Shown here piece after piece: positions 1 to 9,231 of a DNA stretch of 64,000 bases. This stretch comes from Actinomycetes bacterium. GTDB lineage: Bacteria; Actinomycetota; Acidimicrobiia; Acidimicrobiales; JAMCPL01. Location: contig JAKBVZ010000035.1 of assembly GCA_021841005.1 (NCBI GenBank), forward strand, positions 1 through 64,000, in the 5' to 3' direction. The position numbers and the translations under genes are program-made. The notes under the pieces are model-generated. The model had not been told where the DNA came from. It made no database searches and was given only the letters and a program-made list of their open reading frames with translations. Every line of letters begins with the position of its first letter. Positions within the stretch are counted from its first letter, which is position 1.

Positions 1-402
1 GCGCCTTGTGATCTGAGCTTACCTCGTAGGTAATGGACATATAAATATCTTACCACCTGCGACGTTGTTCCTGGTAGATGGCCAGCCATTGGATGGACAA
101 GGACGATGTGACGCGCTACCAGTTGTAGCACGTCCGGTTTGTTGGACAGTTTTCATGCTTACCATGCCGCACCCGCAAGGGTGGCGGCCAGGTAGGCCTC
201 CCTTAGAGTGCAATGTCCCAGCCGCCCTATAAGCCACTGGGTGTTGTAGGACTCCGGCTACTGTGGAATGTGCGCCTAGAATACACCGCATGTGAGTTTT
301 AATCTGGTATTCTACAGATATGAACCTGAAACAGTGGGTAGGGAACCAGGGAATTTGCCACCACACCACTTGTTATTGGTTCCACGCTGGTAACGTGAAC
401 CT

Positions 403-422
403 CCCCGCCCTTACGGACGGGG
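403..422. repeat. Imperfect hairpin CCCCGCCC-TTAC-GGACGGGG, resembling IS200/IS605-type end hairpins
   Basis: Inverted repeat with one mismatch, directly upstream of the MT-A70 ORF. No transposase ORF nearby. Confidence 0.35.
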
Positions 423-442
423 TTTCCGGGACGTGATAAGCC

Positions 443-1159
443 ATGAAAACTTGTCGTTGCAGTAGCTGTTTGGAAAGCGCCTCAAAGAGGCATGTCGATG
501 GTGGCTCACTCCACCCACAAACCTTACAAGCCACCGGAGGTGCTACGGATCTCAATCTGGCGAACTTAGGAAGAAAGCCGTTCCAAACCGTGTTGGCAGA
601 TCCTCCATGGAGATTCCAGAACAGGACAGGAAAAGTCGCACCAGAGCACAAGCGTCTGAGTCGATACGATACGATGACGTGGAAGGACATTGCAGCTCTA
701 CCGGTAGCTGACCTAACGGCGAAGGAAGCGCACTTGTACCTGTGGGTCCCCAATGCCCTTCTTGACGAAGGATTAAAAGTCCTTGAAGCATGGGGATTCA
801 CGTACAAGTCCAATCTGGTCTGGTACAAAATACGAAAGGACGGTGGCCCCGACGGTCGAGGGGTTGGCTTCTACTTTCGCAATGTCACTGAGCTCATTCT
901 GTTTGGAGTGAAGGGGAATATGCGTACACTTCCACCCGGTCGATCTCAGGTGAATCTGCTCGCCACCCGCAAGCGGGAACACTCACGGAAGCCGGACGAG
1001 ATATATCCGTTGATTGAGAGCTGTTCTCCTGGGCCATTTCTGGAAATGTTTGCTCGTTACCCGCACCCAGGTTGGGTGGTCTGGGGAAACGAGGCGTCAT
1101 CTGATGTGGCGCCTCGAGGTCGTCAATATAAGGGATACGGCGGCGGCACGGCTAACTAA
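443..1159 (+). CDS. MT-A70 family DNA adenine methyltransferase
   Basis: VLADPPWRF (DPPW catalytic motif), LYLWVPNALL, ELILFGVKG, SRKPDEIYPLIE motifs. The N-terminal ~45 aa are atypical and the true start is uncertain. Confidence 0.85.
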   Translation: MKTCRCSSCLESASKRHVDGGSLHPQTLQATGGATDLNLANLGRKPFQTVLADPPWRFQNRTGKVAPEHKRLSRYDTMTWKDIAALPVADLTAKEAHLYLWVPNALLDEGLKVLEAWGFTYKSNLVWYKIRKDGGPDGRGVGFYFRNVTELILFGVKGNMRTLPPGRSQVNLLATRKREHSRKPDEIYPLIESCSPGPFLEMFARYPHPGWVVWGNEASSDVAPRGRQYKGYGGGTAN

Positions 1160-1812
1160 TGCGGCGTGTAGCACTTCGAGGAGATTGCCACTGCCAAAAT
1201 CGGACAGCCGCCGCCATCGCCCCGAGTCAGTCGAGGCTGCAACTTTTCGAGATTTGTGGTTGTTGTCGTGCTGAACTTCGACGTCGAAGGGTCCAGGCTC
1301 AGTGCTAACTGCCGCATATCGTCCTGAGTCCGGGTGATAATGACTCCGGCATCGATGACTCCGGCGTCGTACATGGCCCGATATGCACCGATGTCCCGGT
1401 CAAGATTTCCGTCTTTAGCGTTCCATTCGACGTCCAGCGCAACCCGTCCCTTGAGGTTGTCCACCTTGTAGCCCCGATTGTTCACCTCGGTGGCTTGTAC
1501 GTTAGCCCGACCGCCGGTAGGCCAAGACGAGACAGTGACCGTGAGCTTGATGCTTGTATCAACCCGTCCCTCTCGCCAGCCTTTCTGTCTAAATGCGCTG
1601 TCAATGCGTTCAGCGAGGAGCGACTTGTTTCCCCCTGCCCCCAAGATGTCATCAGGGCGAAGTTGGATGTCCGAGAGCACCTCGACAATCTCTTGCCACT
1701 CGTCGGGCGCTATTGAGGCAAGAACGCCGGCAGCATTGCGTACCTCTCGAATCTCGAAACGTTGCACGACCTCCGACGGTAGAAACCGCCGAAAGCTCTG
1801 AGTCAGGTCCAT
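1156..1812 (-). CDS. BglII/BstYI-family type II restriction endonuclease
   Basis: VALDVEWNAKDGNLDRDIGAYRAMYDAGVIDAGVIITR resembles the BglII-family core. Convergent with the methyltransferase, stop codons overlapping (ctaa at 1156-1159). Confidence 0.75.
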   Translation of the reverse strand: MDLTQSFRRFLPSEVVQRFEIREVRNAAGVLASIAPDEWQEIVEVLSDIQLRPDDILGAGGNKSLLAERIDSAFRQKGWREGRVDTSIKLTVTVSSWPTGGRANVQATEVNNRGYKVDNLKGRVALDVEWNAKDGNLDRDIGAYRAMYDAGVIDAGVIITRTQDDMRQLALSLDPSTSKFSTTTTTNLEKLQPRLTRGDGGGCPILAVAISSKCYTPH

Positions 1813-2211
1813 CGGTTGCCGATAGCGGCAAGGTGCTCAGCCAGTCCCTGATAGTTCCTCACAGTTGTGTGCCAAAGGTTGTGCGATCCAGTTTCAACAG
1901 CCAAGTTATCATCATATTGTCGTAACCACTCAGATATTTATCATAGCACGAGCCCGAGATGCCTATCCGCTGAGCCTCTAACCTGTCGTTTTTCTTCTCT
2001 GCACCACCTTCTGTTTCAGTGTTGATGCGCCAACAAGGGCTCGACTTCGGGCTGGTGTCGAGGAAGCGAGGGAGTGAGGAAGTGGGCCTATTCATTCAGT
2101 CGTTGGATATAACCACTTGTCCCGCCATTCCGGCACCCGCACTGCAGGCGCCTTCACTGTGATGTCTTAATCCCGCCAGTAACTTGCGTCCCCGGGTGGT
2201 ACGCTGTCTGG

Positions 2212-2883
2212 GTGCACAATGACTTCGAACGCTGCTATCGGGCAGTGCAGTCCAAAGACGCTCGCTTCGACGGCTGGTTTGTGACAGCGGTCTTAACCAC
2301 CAGGATCTACTGCCGGCCCAGTTGCCCGGCCCGCTCGCCTCTGGCCCGCAATGTCGCGTTCTACCCGACTGCCGCGGCGGCCCAGCATGCCGGGTTCCGG
2401 GCATGTAAGCGCTGCCGCCCCGATGCCTTGCCCGGCTCTCCGGAGTGGGACATGCGCCAGGATGTGGTTGCCCGGGCGATGCGGCTCATCGCAGATGGCA
2501 CCGTCGACCGGGAGGGTGTCTGTGGTCTGGCATCCCGCCTCGGCTACAGCGCCCGCCAGCTGGAACGCCACCTCAAAGCCGAAGTCGGCGTCGGTGCCGA
2601 CAGGGAGCGCACCCGGCAGCAACTGGCCGGGCTCGGTGGCATCGGGCCATGGACGACCGAGGTGATCGCCATGCGTGCGCTCGGGGACCCCGACGCTTTC
2701 CCGGCTACGGACATGGGCGTGGTGAAGGGCGCCGCCGTGCTCGGCCTGCCCGCCACCCCAGCTGCCCTCATCACCCACAGCCGGCGGTGGCAGCCGTGGC
2801 GGTCCTACGCAGTCCAGTACCTGTGGGCCACCCAGGACCATCCGATCAACCACTGGACTGCAAAGGAACCACCATGTCCCTGA
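2212..2883 (+). CDS. Shortened Ada metal-binding/AraC-HTH fused to AlkA-type glycosylase C-terminal half
   Basis: GTG start. Ada Cys4 segment (YCRPSCPAR...CKRCRPD), partial HTH, then AlkA HhH segment [29 protein letters not shown]. Intervening domains absent. Confidence 0.8.
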   Translation: MHNDFERCYRAVQSKDARFDGWFVTAVLTTRIYCRPSCPARSPLARNVAFYPTAAAAQHAGFRACKRCRPDALPGSPEWDMRQDVVARAMRLIADGTVDREGVCGLASRLGYSARQLERHLKAEVGVGADRERTRQQLAGLGGIGPWTTEVIAMRALGDPDAFPATDMGVVKGAAVLGLPATPAALITHSRRWQPWRSYAVQYLWATQDHPINHWTAKEPPCP

Positions 2884-3365
2884 CCCGCTATCGCAACATC
2901 GACAGCCCCGTCGGACTGCTCACCTTGGCCGGGCAGGATGACCGTCTCACCCACCTGGTGATGGAAACTACGGCCCACCCACCTTCTGAGCGCAACCATT
3001 GGGTGGAAGACGCGACAGCGTTCCCCGATGTTATCGCCCAGCTCCATGACTACTTCGCCGGTAAGCGCACCGGCTTCGACGTCGCTCTGTGTCCAGCCGG
3101 CACCAGCTTTCAGCAACGGGTGTGGGACGCGTTGTGCGAGATCCCCTACGGGGAGACCCGCTCGTATGGTGAGATCGCCCGCCGTATCGGCCAACCGGGG
3201 GCAGCGCGGGCCGTCGGGCTCGCGAACGCACGCAACCCGATTGCCGTCATCATCCCCTGTCATCGGGTCGTCGGGGCGAACGGCGCCCTCACCGGCTATG
3301 CCGGAGGGCTCGAGACCAAGCGCGTCCTGCTCGACTTGGAGCAGACCCGCCAACCCGGGCCGTGA
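2874..3365 (+). CDS. ogt: Methylated-DNA--protein-cysteine S-methyltransferase
   Basis: [20 protein letters not shown] active-site motif. ATG at 2874 overlaps the end of the Ada-AlkA ORF. Confidence 0.92.
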   Translation: MSLTRYRNIDSPVGLLTLAGQDDRLTHLVMETTAHPPSERNHWVEDATAFPDVIAQLHDYFAGKRTGFDVALCPAGTSFQQRVWDALCEIPYGETRSYGEIARRIGQPGAARAVGLANARNPIAVIIPCHRVVGANGALTGYAGGLETKRVLLDLEQTRQPGP

Positions 3366-3890
3366 CGCAGGCGACCCGCGCTCAAGGCAACGACCATCGG
3401 CGCTGGCACTAGGAGCCGTGATGCGTAGGCGGTCCGCCACGTCCCATGAGCCGTAGCTTCGGCGAGATGACGGTCACTGGCGAGGGGGCAAGGGGGCAAG
3501 ACCGGTATTCCTGAGCTCCAGCCGACCCGAATGCCACATCGGAATCCGGCCAGCAGGACAACGCACCGAGCCCTACGACGACGCGGTGGTCTCCCTCTCC
3601 GGCGGCTCCCTGGCCCGTCCACTCTGAGCCTCCCCGTGACACGCGGGCAGATGCTCGTCTCGATCCGGCGGCGGGGTACAGTTCACTTGACAACATGGCA
3701 CCTGATAAGATACACTATTTTACACAGGAAACAGATGGGCTACAGTAAGTCGGAAGAGATTGCCATGAGTCGACAGCAGACGGAAGGATACAGTTCAGCC
3801 ACCACGGCCAAGGCCAGAAGTGCCCCAGAAGTCGTTGTTGGTAGCTCGACGGCGGGGACTGGGGTTAGCAGCTGCAGTTGGAAACGTGGT

Positions 3891-4913
3891 ATGAGGTTGC
3901 GGCACGCTGGCGTGGTTATCATAATCGGGCTACTCCTTACGGCATGCGGAAGCTCGTCGCCGGGGTCGAGTTCGAATACACGCTCAGTACCCACAACATT
4001 TACGACAAGTAGCACTGGAGCGTTAGACACGTGCCTGGTCGGAACGTGGATCGACCGCGGCGAATCCGATACACTCAGCTACAAAGGAACGCCGCTTATA
4101 ATGGACGGTCTCGCTGGTAAAACGGTGACGTTTTCACCTAGTGGTACCGAGGTGGTCAGCTTCGCACGCGCAACGCCTTTACAGGGGTCAGTCGGCGGTT
4201 CGATCTATACCGTCACCGAGCGTGGGATAATCTCTGCTACTGTCGGCTCGAGCGCAAAGATCCTGTCGTTCTCCAATATCGATTACACGGACTTCACCGA
4301 GACCGCCACCCTGGGTGGGACGGCTACGTCTCCACCTGAACCTCCACCACCCACGCCTGACCGCTACACGTGCAGTTCAACCACGATGTCGCTCTCAGGT
4401 GTCGGCTCCCACTCTACGTTCAGGCGGTCATCTGCACTGGCACCGTCGGTTGCCACCACCACTTCCTCCTCTACTACTAAGCCAGTGCCGGTGGCATCTT
4501 CGCCATCATCAACCGGTGCCTCCGCGATCCCAGATTTATTCGTTTCTACCGCGGCAATCCCGCCCCCTGGCGAACTCTTCGCTTGGCCAAAATTCCCGAC
4601 CACAATTCAGAGGAACGACAACGCTTGGATCTCGGGAATCACCTGGTCGGCAAAGCCCCAGAGCGCCTCGGGTAGCGGCATCCTATACACCGACCTGTCA
4701 TGCAGCGGACCGGCCGCGAGTTGCCCTCCGACCGCCGAAGGCACGATCACGTTCAGTGCGACAATGCCCGAGACCTGCATCGTGGTCTTCACCAATCCCT
4801 CCAGTGGCGCCCAGCAGTCCGAGCAGACCTACGTCTACGACCATCTCCAGTACACCTGGGTAAGCGGCTCTCGAGCTGGTCAAACTTTCCCCTTACCCTC
4901 GCCGTGCACGTAA
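3891..4913 (+). CDS. Putative secreted lipoprotein of unknown function, Ser/Thr/Pro-rich
   Basis: MRLRHAGVVIIIGLLLTACGSSSPGSS is a signal peptide with lipobox LTAC. An internal ATG is chosen within ORF 3531-4913. Confidence 0.6.
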   Translation: MRLRHAGVVIIIGLLLTACGSSSPGSSSNTRSVPTTFTTSSTGALDTCLVGTWIDRGESDTLSYKGTPLIMDGLAGKTVTFSPSGTEVVSFARATPLQGSVGGSIYTVTERGIISATVGSSAKILSFSNIDYTDFTETATLGGTATSPPEPPPPTPDRYTCSSTTMSLSGVGSHSTFRRSSALAPSVATTTSSSTTKPVPVASSPSSTGASAIPDLFVSTAAIPPPGELFAWPKFPTTIQRNDNAWISGITWSAKPQSASGSGILYTDLSCSGPAASCPPTAEGTITFSATMPETCIVVFTNPSSGAQQSEQTYVYDHLQYTWVSGSRAGQTFPLPSPCT

Positions 4914-5146
4914 ACTACCTTCTACCTGAAGGCGAAAGCACCTTCGCCAAAAAACGATAGGAATGACCGGCAAATTACGCAGGAATAGTCACTATTGTCG
5001 CGGTTGCAGGTGCTTACACCCCCACGGAACGCGAAGAGCCCCTTATGTTAGGTATGCCACGCCGTGGAGGCAGCACACATGCCGATGTGGAGATCAGCCG
5101 ACTTGCCGATGTGCTGATTAGAGGATTAGGCGATTAGGCACATTTT

Positions 5147-5202
5147 CGATTAGTCGATTAGTCGATTAGTCGATTAGTCAATTAGTCAATTAGTCGATTA
5201 GT
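5147..5202. repeat. 7 x 8-bp tandem repeat, consensus CGATTAGT
   Basis: Units at 5147, 5155, 5163, 5171, 5179 (CAATTAGT), 5187 (CAATTAGT), 5195, with a degenerate flank. Ends 20 bp before the antitoxin start. Confidence 0.95.
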
Positions 5203-5222
5203 CGATTTGGCGAGGTGCTATA

Positions 5223-5504
5223 GTGGAATGCATGAGAACACTTACTCTGAACGAAGATGGGCGGATGACACTGCCTGCACCTATCCGTCACGCACTCGGC
5301 CTCGAGGGGGAGACCGAGATGGAGGTCGAGATCGACACCGATCATGATGCGATTATTCTTCGTCCAGCCGTTGTATTGCGGCGCGAAGACGCGTGGGCCT
5401 ACACGCCGGAGCACCGCGCACTGCTTGAACGTGCTCACGGCGACTCGCGAGCGGGCAGGGTCCGAAGTCTTTCCGAGGATGATCTTCGCTTGGCTGGTAC
5501 ATGA
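5223..5504 (+). CDS. AbrB/SpoVT (MazE-like) domain antitoxin
   Basis: LTLNEDGRMTLPAPIRHALGLEGETEMEVEI. GTG start with GAGG 7 nt upstream; an ATG at 5232 is an alternative. Confidence 0.7.
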   Translation: MECMRTLTLNEDGRMTLPAPIRHALGLEGETEMEVEIDTDHDAIILRPAVVLRREDAWAYTPEHRALLERAHGDSRAGRVRSLSEDDLRLAGT

Positions 5505-5507
5505 TCG

Positions 5508-5783
5508 GTGGCCGCAAAGTATCGGTCACTTGATTTTACAGAGACCTTTCTCGAGACCTTTGCTTCCATGAACTTCTCCAAGAATGAACGTTCGGCCGTA
5601 CTCAAGGCGCTAAGGCTGATCGACGAGAACGAACAGCATCCTTCGCTTCGAGTCCACAAGCTGGCGGGAGACAGGGAAGGCTCTTGGTCGGCATCAGCAA
5701 GTCGAAGCATCCGGCTGACTTTCGAGCGGCTGGATGGCGGTCGTAGGAGAATGCTTACCTGCTCGAAGCATTATGACCGGTGA
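5508..5783 (+). CDS. RelE/YafQ-like toxin
   Basis: 91 aa; HPSLRVHKLAGDREGSWSASASRSIRLTFERLDGG...KHYDR is RelE-superfamily-like. Starts 3 nt after the antitoxin stop. Confidence 0.65.
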   Translation: MAAKYRSLDFTETFLETFASMNFSKNERSAVLKALRLIDENEQHPSLRVHKLAGDREGSWSASASRSIRLTFERLDGGRRRMLTCSKHYDR

Positions 5784-5878
5784 CCAATCCCAGCCAGGCA
5801 GGAAACAATCTGGCTCCTGCGTTCGGTGTTCAACGATGTTCATGCTCCCATTTTCCCGGGGGAGCTAATACATTTGGC

Positions 5879-5908
5879 AAACTACGTAGTGCCAAACTAC
5901 GTAGTGCC
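5879..5908. repeat. 2 x 15-bp tandem repeat AAACTACGTAGTGCC, each carrying a 10-bp perfect palindrome ACTACGTAGT
   Basis: Palindromes at 5881-5890 and 5896-5905. Confidence 0.95.
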
Positions 5909-6058
5909 ATACTTTTGCAGATGAGTACCTTGACGGCTCAGGTGACCGGTATAGAAAACATTCCGAGCAGCGCAACTGCGTCTGTCGGCAACGTCACTGC
6001 AACTGGCGTTCGGAGCATCGCTTGGCCATAAAAGTACCGGAGTAGTACAATAAGTTCC

Positions 6059-6217
6059 ATGAGGAAAAGTGAGGACATGCAGGCTCGAGACTTTCAGGGT
6101 GAGGACTTTCAGGGTGAGGACATGCAGGCTCGAGACTTTCAGGGTGATCCCGTCAAGCGGCTGCAGTCGCGATTTAGGTGGGCGCGGCGGCGCTGCGGCA
6201 GGAGCTTTCCAAGATGA
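6059..6217 (+). CDS. Candidate 52-aa repeat peptide (MRKSEDMQARDFQGEDFQGEDMQARDFQGDPVKRLQ...), ATGA-overlapping the next gene
   Basis: Manual translation. TGA at 6215-6217 overlaps ATG at 6214. Below the length cutoff of the supplied ORF track; no strong SD seen. Confidence 0.35.
   Translation: MRKSEDMQARDFQGEDFQGEDMQARDFQGDPVKRLQSRFRWARRRCGRSFPR
6071..6145. repeat. 30-bp perfect direct repeat (6071-6100, 6116-6145) separated by a 15-bp partial unit
   Basis: gaggacatgcaggctcgagactttcagggt, then gaggactttcagggt, then the 30-mer again. Confidence 0.97.
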
Positions 6218-6633
6218 TCCGTCACTACAGGGTTGTCATAGCAAAACCGGGCCTGGATGGGCATGATCGTGGAGCAAAAGTGATTGCGAGGGCGCTCAGG
6301 GACTCGGGCTTCGAGGTGATCTACACCGGCTTGCATCAGACGCCCGAGCAGGTCGTCCAGGCTGTGCTCCAGGAGGACGCAGATGCACTTGGCCTGTCAT
6401 TGCTGTCAGGCGCTCATATGACCATAGTGCCGAAGGTGCTGAAGGGCCTTGCTGATAATGGCATTGACGACATAGTCGTGATGGTTGGCGGCATAATACC
6501 CGATGCAGATATAGAGAAACTGTCGGTGGCGGGAGTTGCCAGGGTGTTCACTCCTGGAGCGACGCTCCAGGGAGTGGCGGGATGGCTGGAGCAGGCGCTC
6601 GATGAGCGCGAGAAGGCCAGGGTCGTCAGCTGA
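6214..6633 (+). CDS. Stand-alone cobalamin-binding domain protein (methylmalonyl-CoA mutase C-terminal-domain type)
   Basis: VVIAKPGLDGHDRGAKVIARALRDSGFEVIYTGLHQTPEQ (DxHxxG B12 motif). Upstream in-frame GTG at 6178 is an alternative. Confidence 0.88.
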   Translation: MIRHYRVVIAKPGLDGHDRGAKVIARALRDSGFEVIYTGLHQTPEQVVQAVLQEDADALGLSLLSGAHMTIVPKVLKGLADNGIDDIVVMVGGIIPDADIEKLSVAGVARVFTPGATLQGVAGWLEQALDEREKARVVS

Positions 6634-6971
6634 CCACGGTCCAGTCAAGCGCAAGCCGCTGCGGCAACCATAGGCAACCATAGGGGGATGTCGGCAGGCG
6701 GCGTGATGACTGTGATGACTACCGTTCCGTAACACTTACAACAGAGTAACCGTTACGGTCTGTAGCTCCTCGAGCGGAGAGGTGCTGGCTATCTCTGACC
6801 CGGCGTTGGCTGACGGACGACCCTGCGGGCGTGCCAGGAAAGGTACTTGGAGTACCCAGTTTGCACCTCCGGTACTCAAGGGACAAGGATGGATGAGTAC
6901 GTTAGCAAACGGGCAGGCCGACAAATGGAAAGGTCAGCGAGCACGAAGACAAAAGAGCATTAGGAGCAGAC

Positions 6972-8117
6972 GTGGATCTCTTTGAGTATCAGGGAAAACA
7001 GTATTTCGAGCGCTATGGTATTCCGGTTTCCAAGGGGGCGGTGGCCGATACCGTGGACGAGGCGGTCGAGGCTGCCGGGAGGGTGGGCTACCCGGTTGTG
7101 GTCAAGGCGCAGGTAAAGGTAGGTGGGAGAGGCAAGGCAGGTGGGGTCAAGCTGGCATCTTCGCCTGAAGAGGTGAAGGCACATGCCGGCAACATATTGG
7201 GCATGGACATCAAGGGTCACGTGGTCGAAAGGCTGTGGGTCGAGCACGCCACCGACATAGCCAAGGAATGGTACGCTAGCTTTACCCTGGATCGTGCGGC
7301 TCAGCTCCATCTTCTAATGCTCTCTACCAGGGGCGGGGTGGAAATCGAGGAAGTTGCAAAGAGCGAGCCTGATGCCCTTGTCAGGGTGCATGTGGATCCG
7401 TCGGAAGGTTTTACTGAGGGCCAAGCATCGCAGGCTGTTATGGATGCCGGTATTGATGACAGTGTACGTAGTGAGACAGCGGAACTGCTGACCAAGCTGT
7501 ACCGGTGTTTCGTAGAGGGCGATTGTGACCTTGCAGAGATCAACCCTCTGGTGCTTACCGCGGAAGGCAAGGTGCATGCTCTCGATGCAAAGGTTACCCT
7601 GGATGACAATGCCGGCTTTCGCCATCCTGAGTGGGCCGAGTTCGCAGCCACGGAGACCACCGACATCAGGGAGAAAAGCGCCAAAGAGCGTGGCTTAAAC
7701 TATATCGGCCTGAGTGGTGACGTGGGCATCATAGCCAATGGAGCAGGCTTGGCGATGAGCACCCTGGACGTGGTGAGTCAAGTAGGAGGATCTGCCGCTA
7801 ATTTCTTGGACATCGGAGGCGGCGCCAGCGCTGAGCTGATGGCATCGGCCCTGGAGCTCATCAATTCCGATCCCAGTGTGAAGTCCATCCTTGTCAACAT
7901 ATTCGGGGGTATCACCAGGTGCGACGAGATTGCCAATGGAATAGTGGAGGCCATGTCCAGGGTGGATCTGAAGTCGCCCATTGTACTGCGTCTAGATGGC
8001 ACCAATGCTGTCGCTGGAAGGGAGATACTGGCCGGCCACATCTCGGATCGCCTTGTTGCCGAGCGCACAATGCTGGATGCCGCCGCCAGGGCCGTCAGCC
8101 TTGCCGCGGGTAGGTGA
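6972..8117 (+). CDS. sucC: Succinate--CoA ligase (ADP-forming) beta subunit
   Basis: MDLFEYQGKQYFERYGIPV; LVNIFGGITRCDEIANGI; adjacent to sucD. Confidence 0.95.
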   Translation: MDLFEYQGKQYFERYGIPVSKGAVADTVDEAVEAAGRVGYPVVVKAQVKVGGRGKAGGVKLASSPEEVKAHAGNILGMDIKGHVVERLWVEHATDIAKEWYASFTLDRAAQLHLLMLSTRGGVEIEEVAKSEPDALVRVHVDPSEGFTEGQASQAVMDAGIDDSVRSETAELLTKLYRCFVEGDCDLAEINPLVLTAEGKVHALDAKVTLDDNAGFRHPEWAEFAATETTDIREKSAKERGLNYIGLSGDVGIIANGAGLAMSTLDVVSQVGGSAANFLDIGGGASAELMASALELINSDPSVKSILVNIFGGITRCDEIANGIVEAMSRVDLKSPIVLRLDGTNAVAGREILAGHISDRLVAERTMLDAAARAVSLAAGR

Positions 8118-8249
8118 TGGGTAGGTGAATCTGCGTATAGGTGAGCAGGCATGTAAGCGGCCGGAGTCCAAGCGACCGGGATCACACGGTCAACAGGCAT
8201 ACAGAGAGCAGCGTGAGCAGGGCCGGATGGTTGGCTGGAAAGGAGAATT

Positions 8250-9134
8250 ATGAGTATTTTTGTCGATGATACAACCAGGGTTGTGGTGCAGGGGCTCACG
8301 GGCAGCCAGGGGAGGTTCCACGGTTTACGCAACCGGGAGTACGGTACCAAGGTCGTGGCTGGGGTGACTCCTGGCAAGGGAGGTGCCGATGTGGACGGTA
8401 TACCGGTATACGACTCCATGAAGGAGGCCGTGGAGGCAACCGGCGCCGATACGTCGTTTGTAGTGGTGCCGCCTCCTGCCGCACCTGAGGCCATCCTGGA
8501 GGCCGCTCGGGCCGGTATCAGGCTCGTCGTGTGCATAACGGAGGGCATACCTGCCCAGGACGAGGCGCGGGTGGTCAACACGCTGAAAAGAGACTACCCG
8601 TCCACCAGGCTGGTGGGGCCGAACTGCCCCGGGATCATCTCACCTGGCATGTGCAACATAGGTATCACGCCTGGGGATATAGCGCTACCCGGCGGGCCGG
8701 TAGGTATCGTAAGCCGTTCGGGCACCTTGACTTACCAGGCGCTGTATGAGCTCTCTCAGCAGCGGGTGGGGCAGACCACGTGCATAGGGATAGGAGGAGA
8801 CCCAGTACCGGGCACCAGCTTCATAGACTGCCTCAGTGCTTTCGAGGCGGACCCGGCCACCAAGGCGGTAATGATGATCGGCGAGATTGGTGGATCGGCC
8901 GAGGAGAGTGCTGCCGAGTACATAGCATCTTCAATGACCAAACCGGTGGTCGCCTATATAGCCGGCCAGACTGCTCCTCCCGGCAGGAGAATGGGTCATG
9001 CGGGCGCTATAGTCTCCGGTTCTGCTGGTACCGCCAAGGGCAAGATGGAGGCCCTTGGGGCGGCCGGAGTCAGGGTGGCCAAGAACCCCACGGAAGCAGG
9101 GGAGGTCATGGTGGAGATCGTGCATGGTCTCTGA
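8250..9134 (+). CDS. sucD: Succinate--CoA ligase alpha subunit
   Basis: [37 protein letters not shown]. Confidence 0.95.
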   Translation: MSIFVDDTTRVVVQGLTGSQGRFHGLRNREYGTKVVAGVTPGKGGADVDGIPVYDSMKEAVEATGADTSFVVVPPPAAPEAILEAARAGIRLVVCITEGIPAQDEARVVNTLKRDYPSTRLVGPNCPGIISPGMCNIGITPGDIALPGGPVGIVSRSGTLTYQALYELSQQRVGQTTCIGIGGDPVPGTSFIDCLSAFEADPATKAVMMIGEIGGSAEESAAEYIASSMTKPVVAYIAGQTAPPGRRMGHAGAIVSGSAGTAKGKMEALGAAGVRVAKNPTEAGEVMVEIVHGL

Positions 9135-9231
9135 TCCGGTGTGTACGGCGTTGCCGGCCGGATGGGAGATGATTGGTTGGAAGGTTGCCGAGCATCTGCG
9201 TTGGCACGAGTATGACTAAGGGTATGAGCTG

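Noticed and set aside
5780-6031. 83-aa ORF after the toxin
   Set aside because: No domain motifs, spans the palindromic 15-bp repeat, and starts inside the toxin end; more likely regulatory or noncoding DNA.
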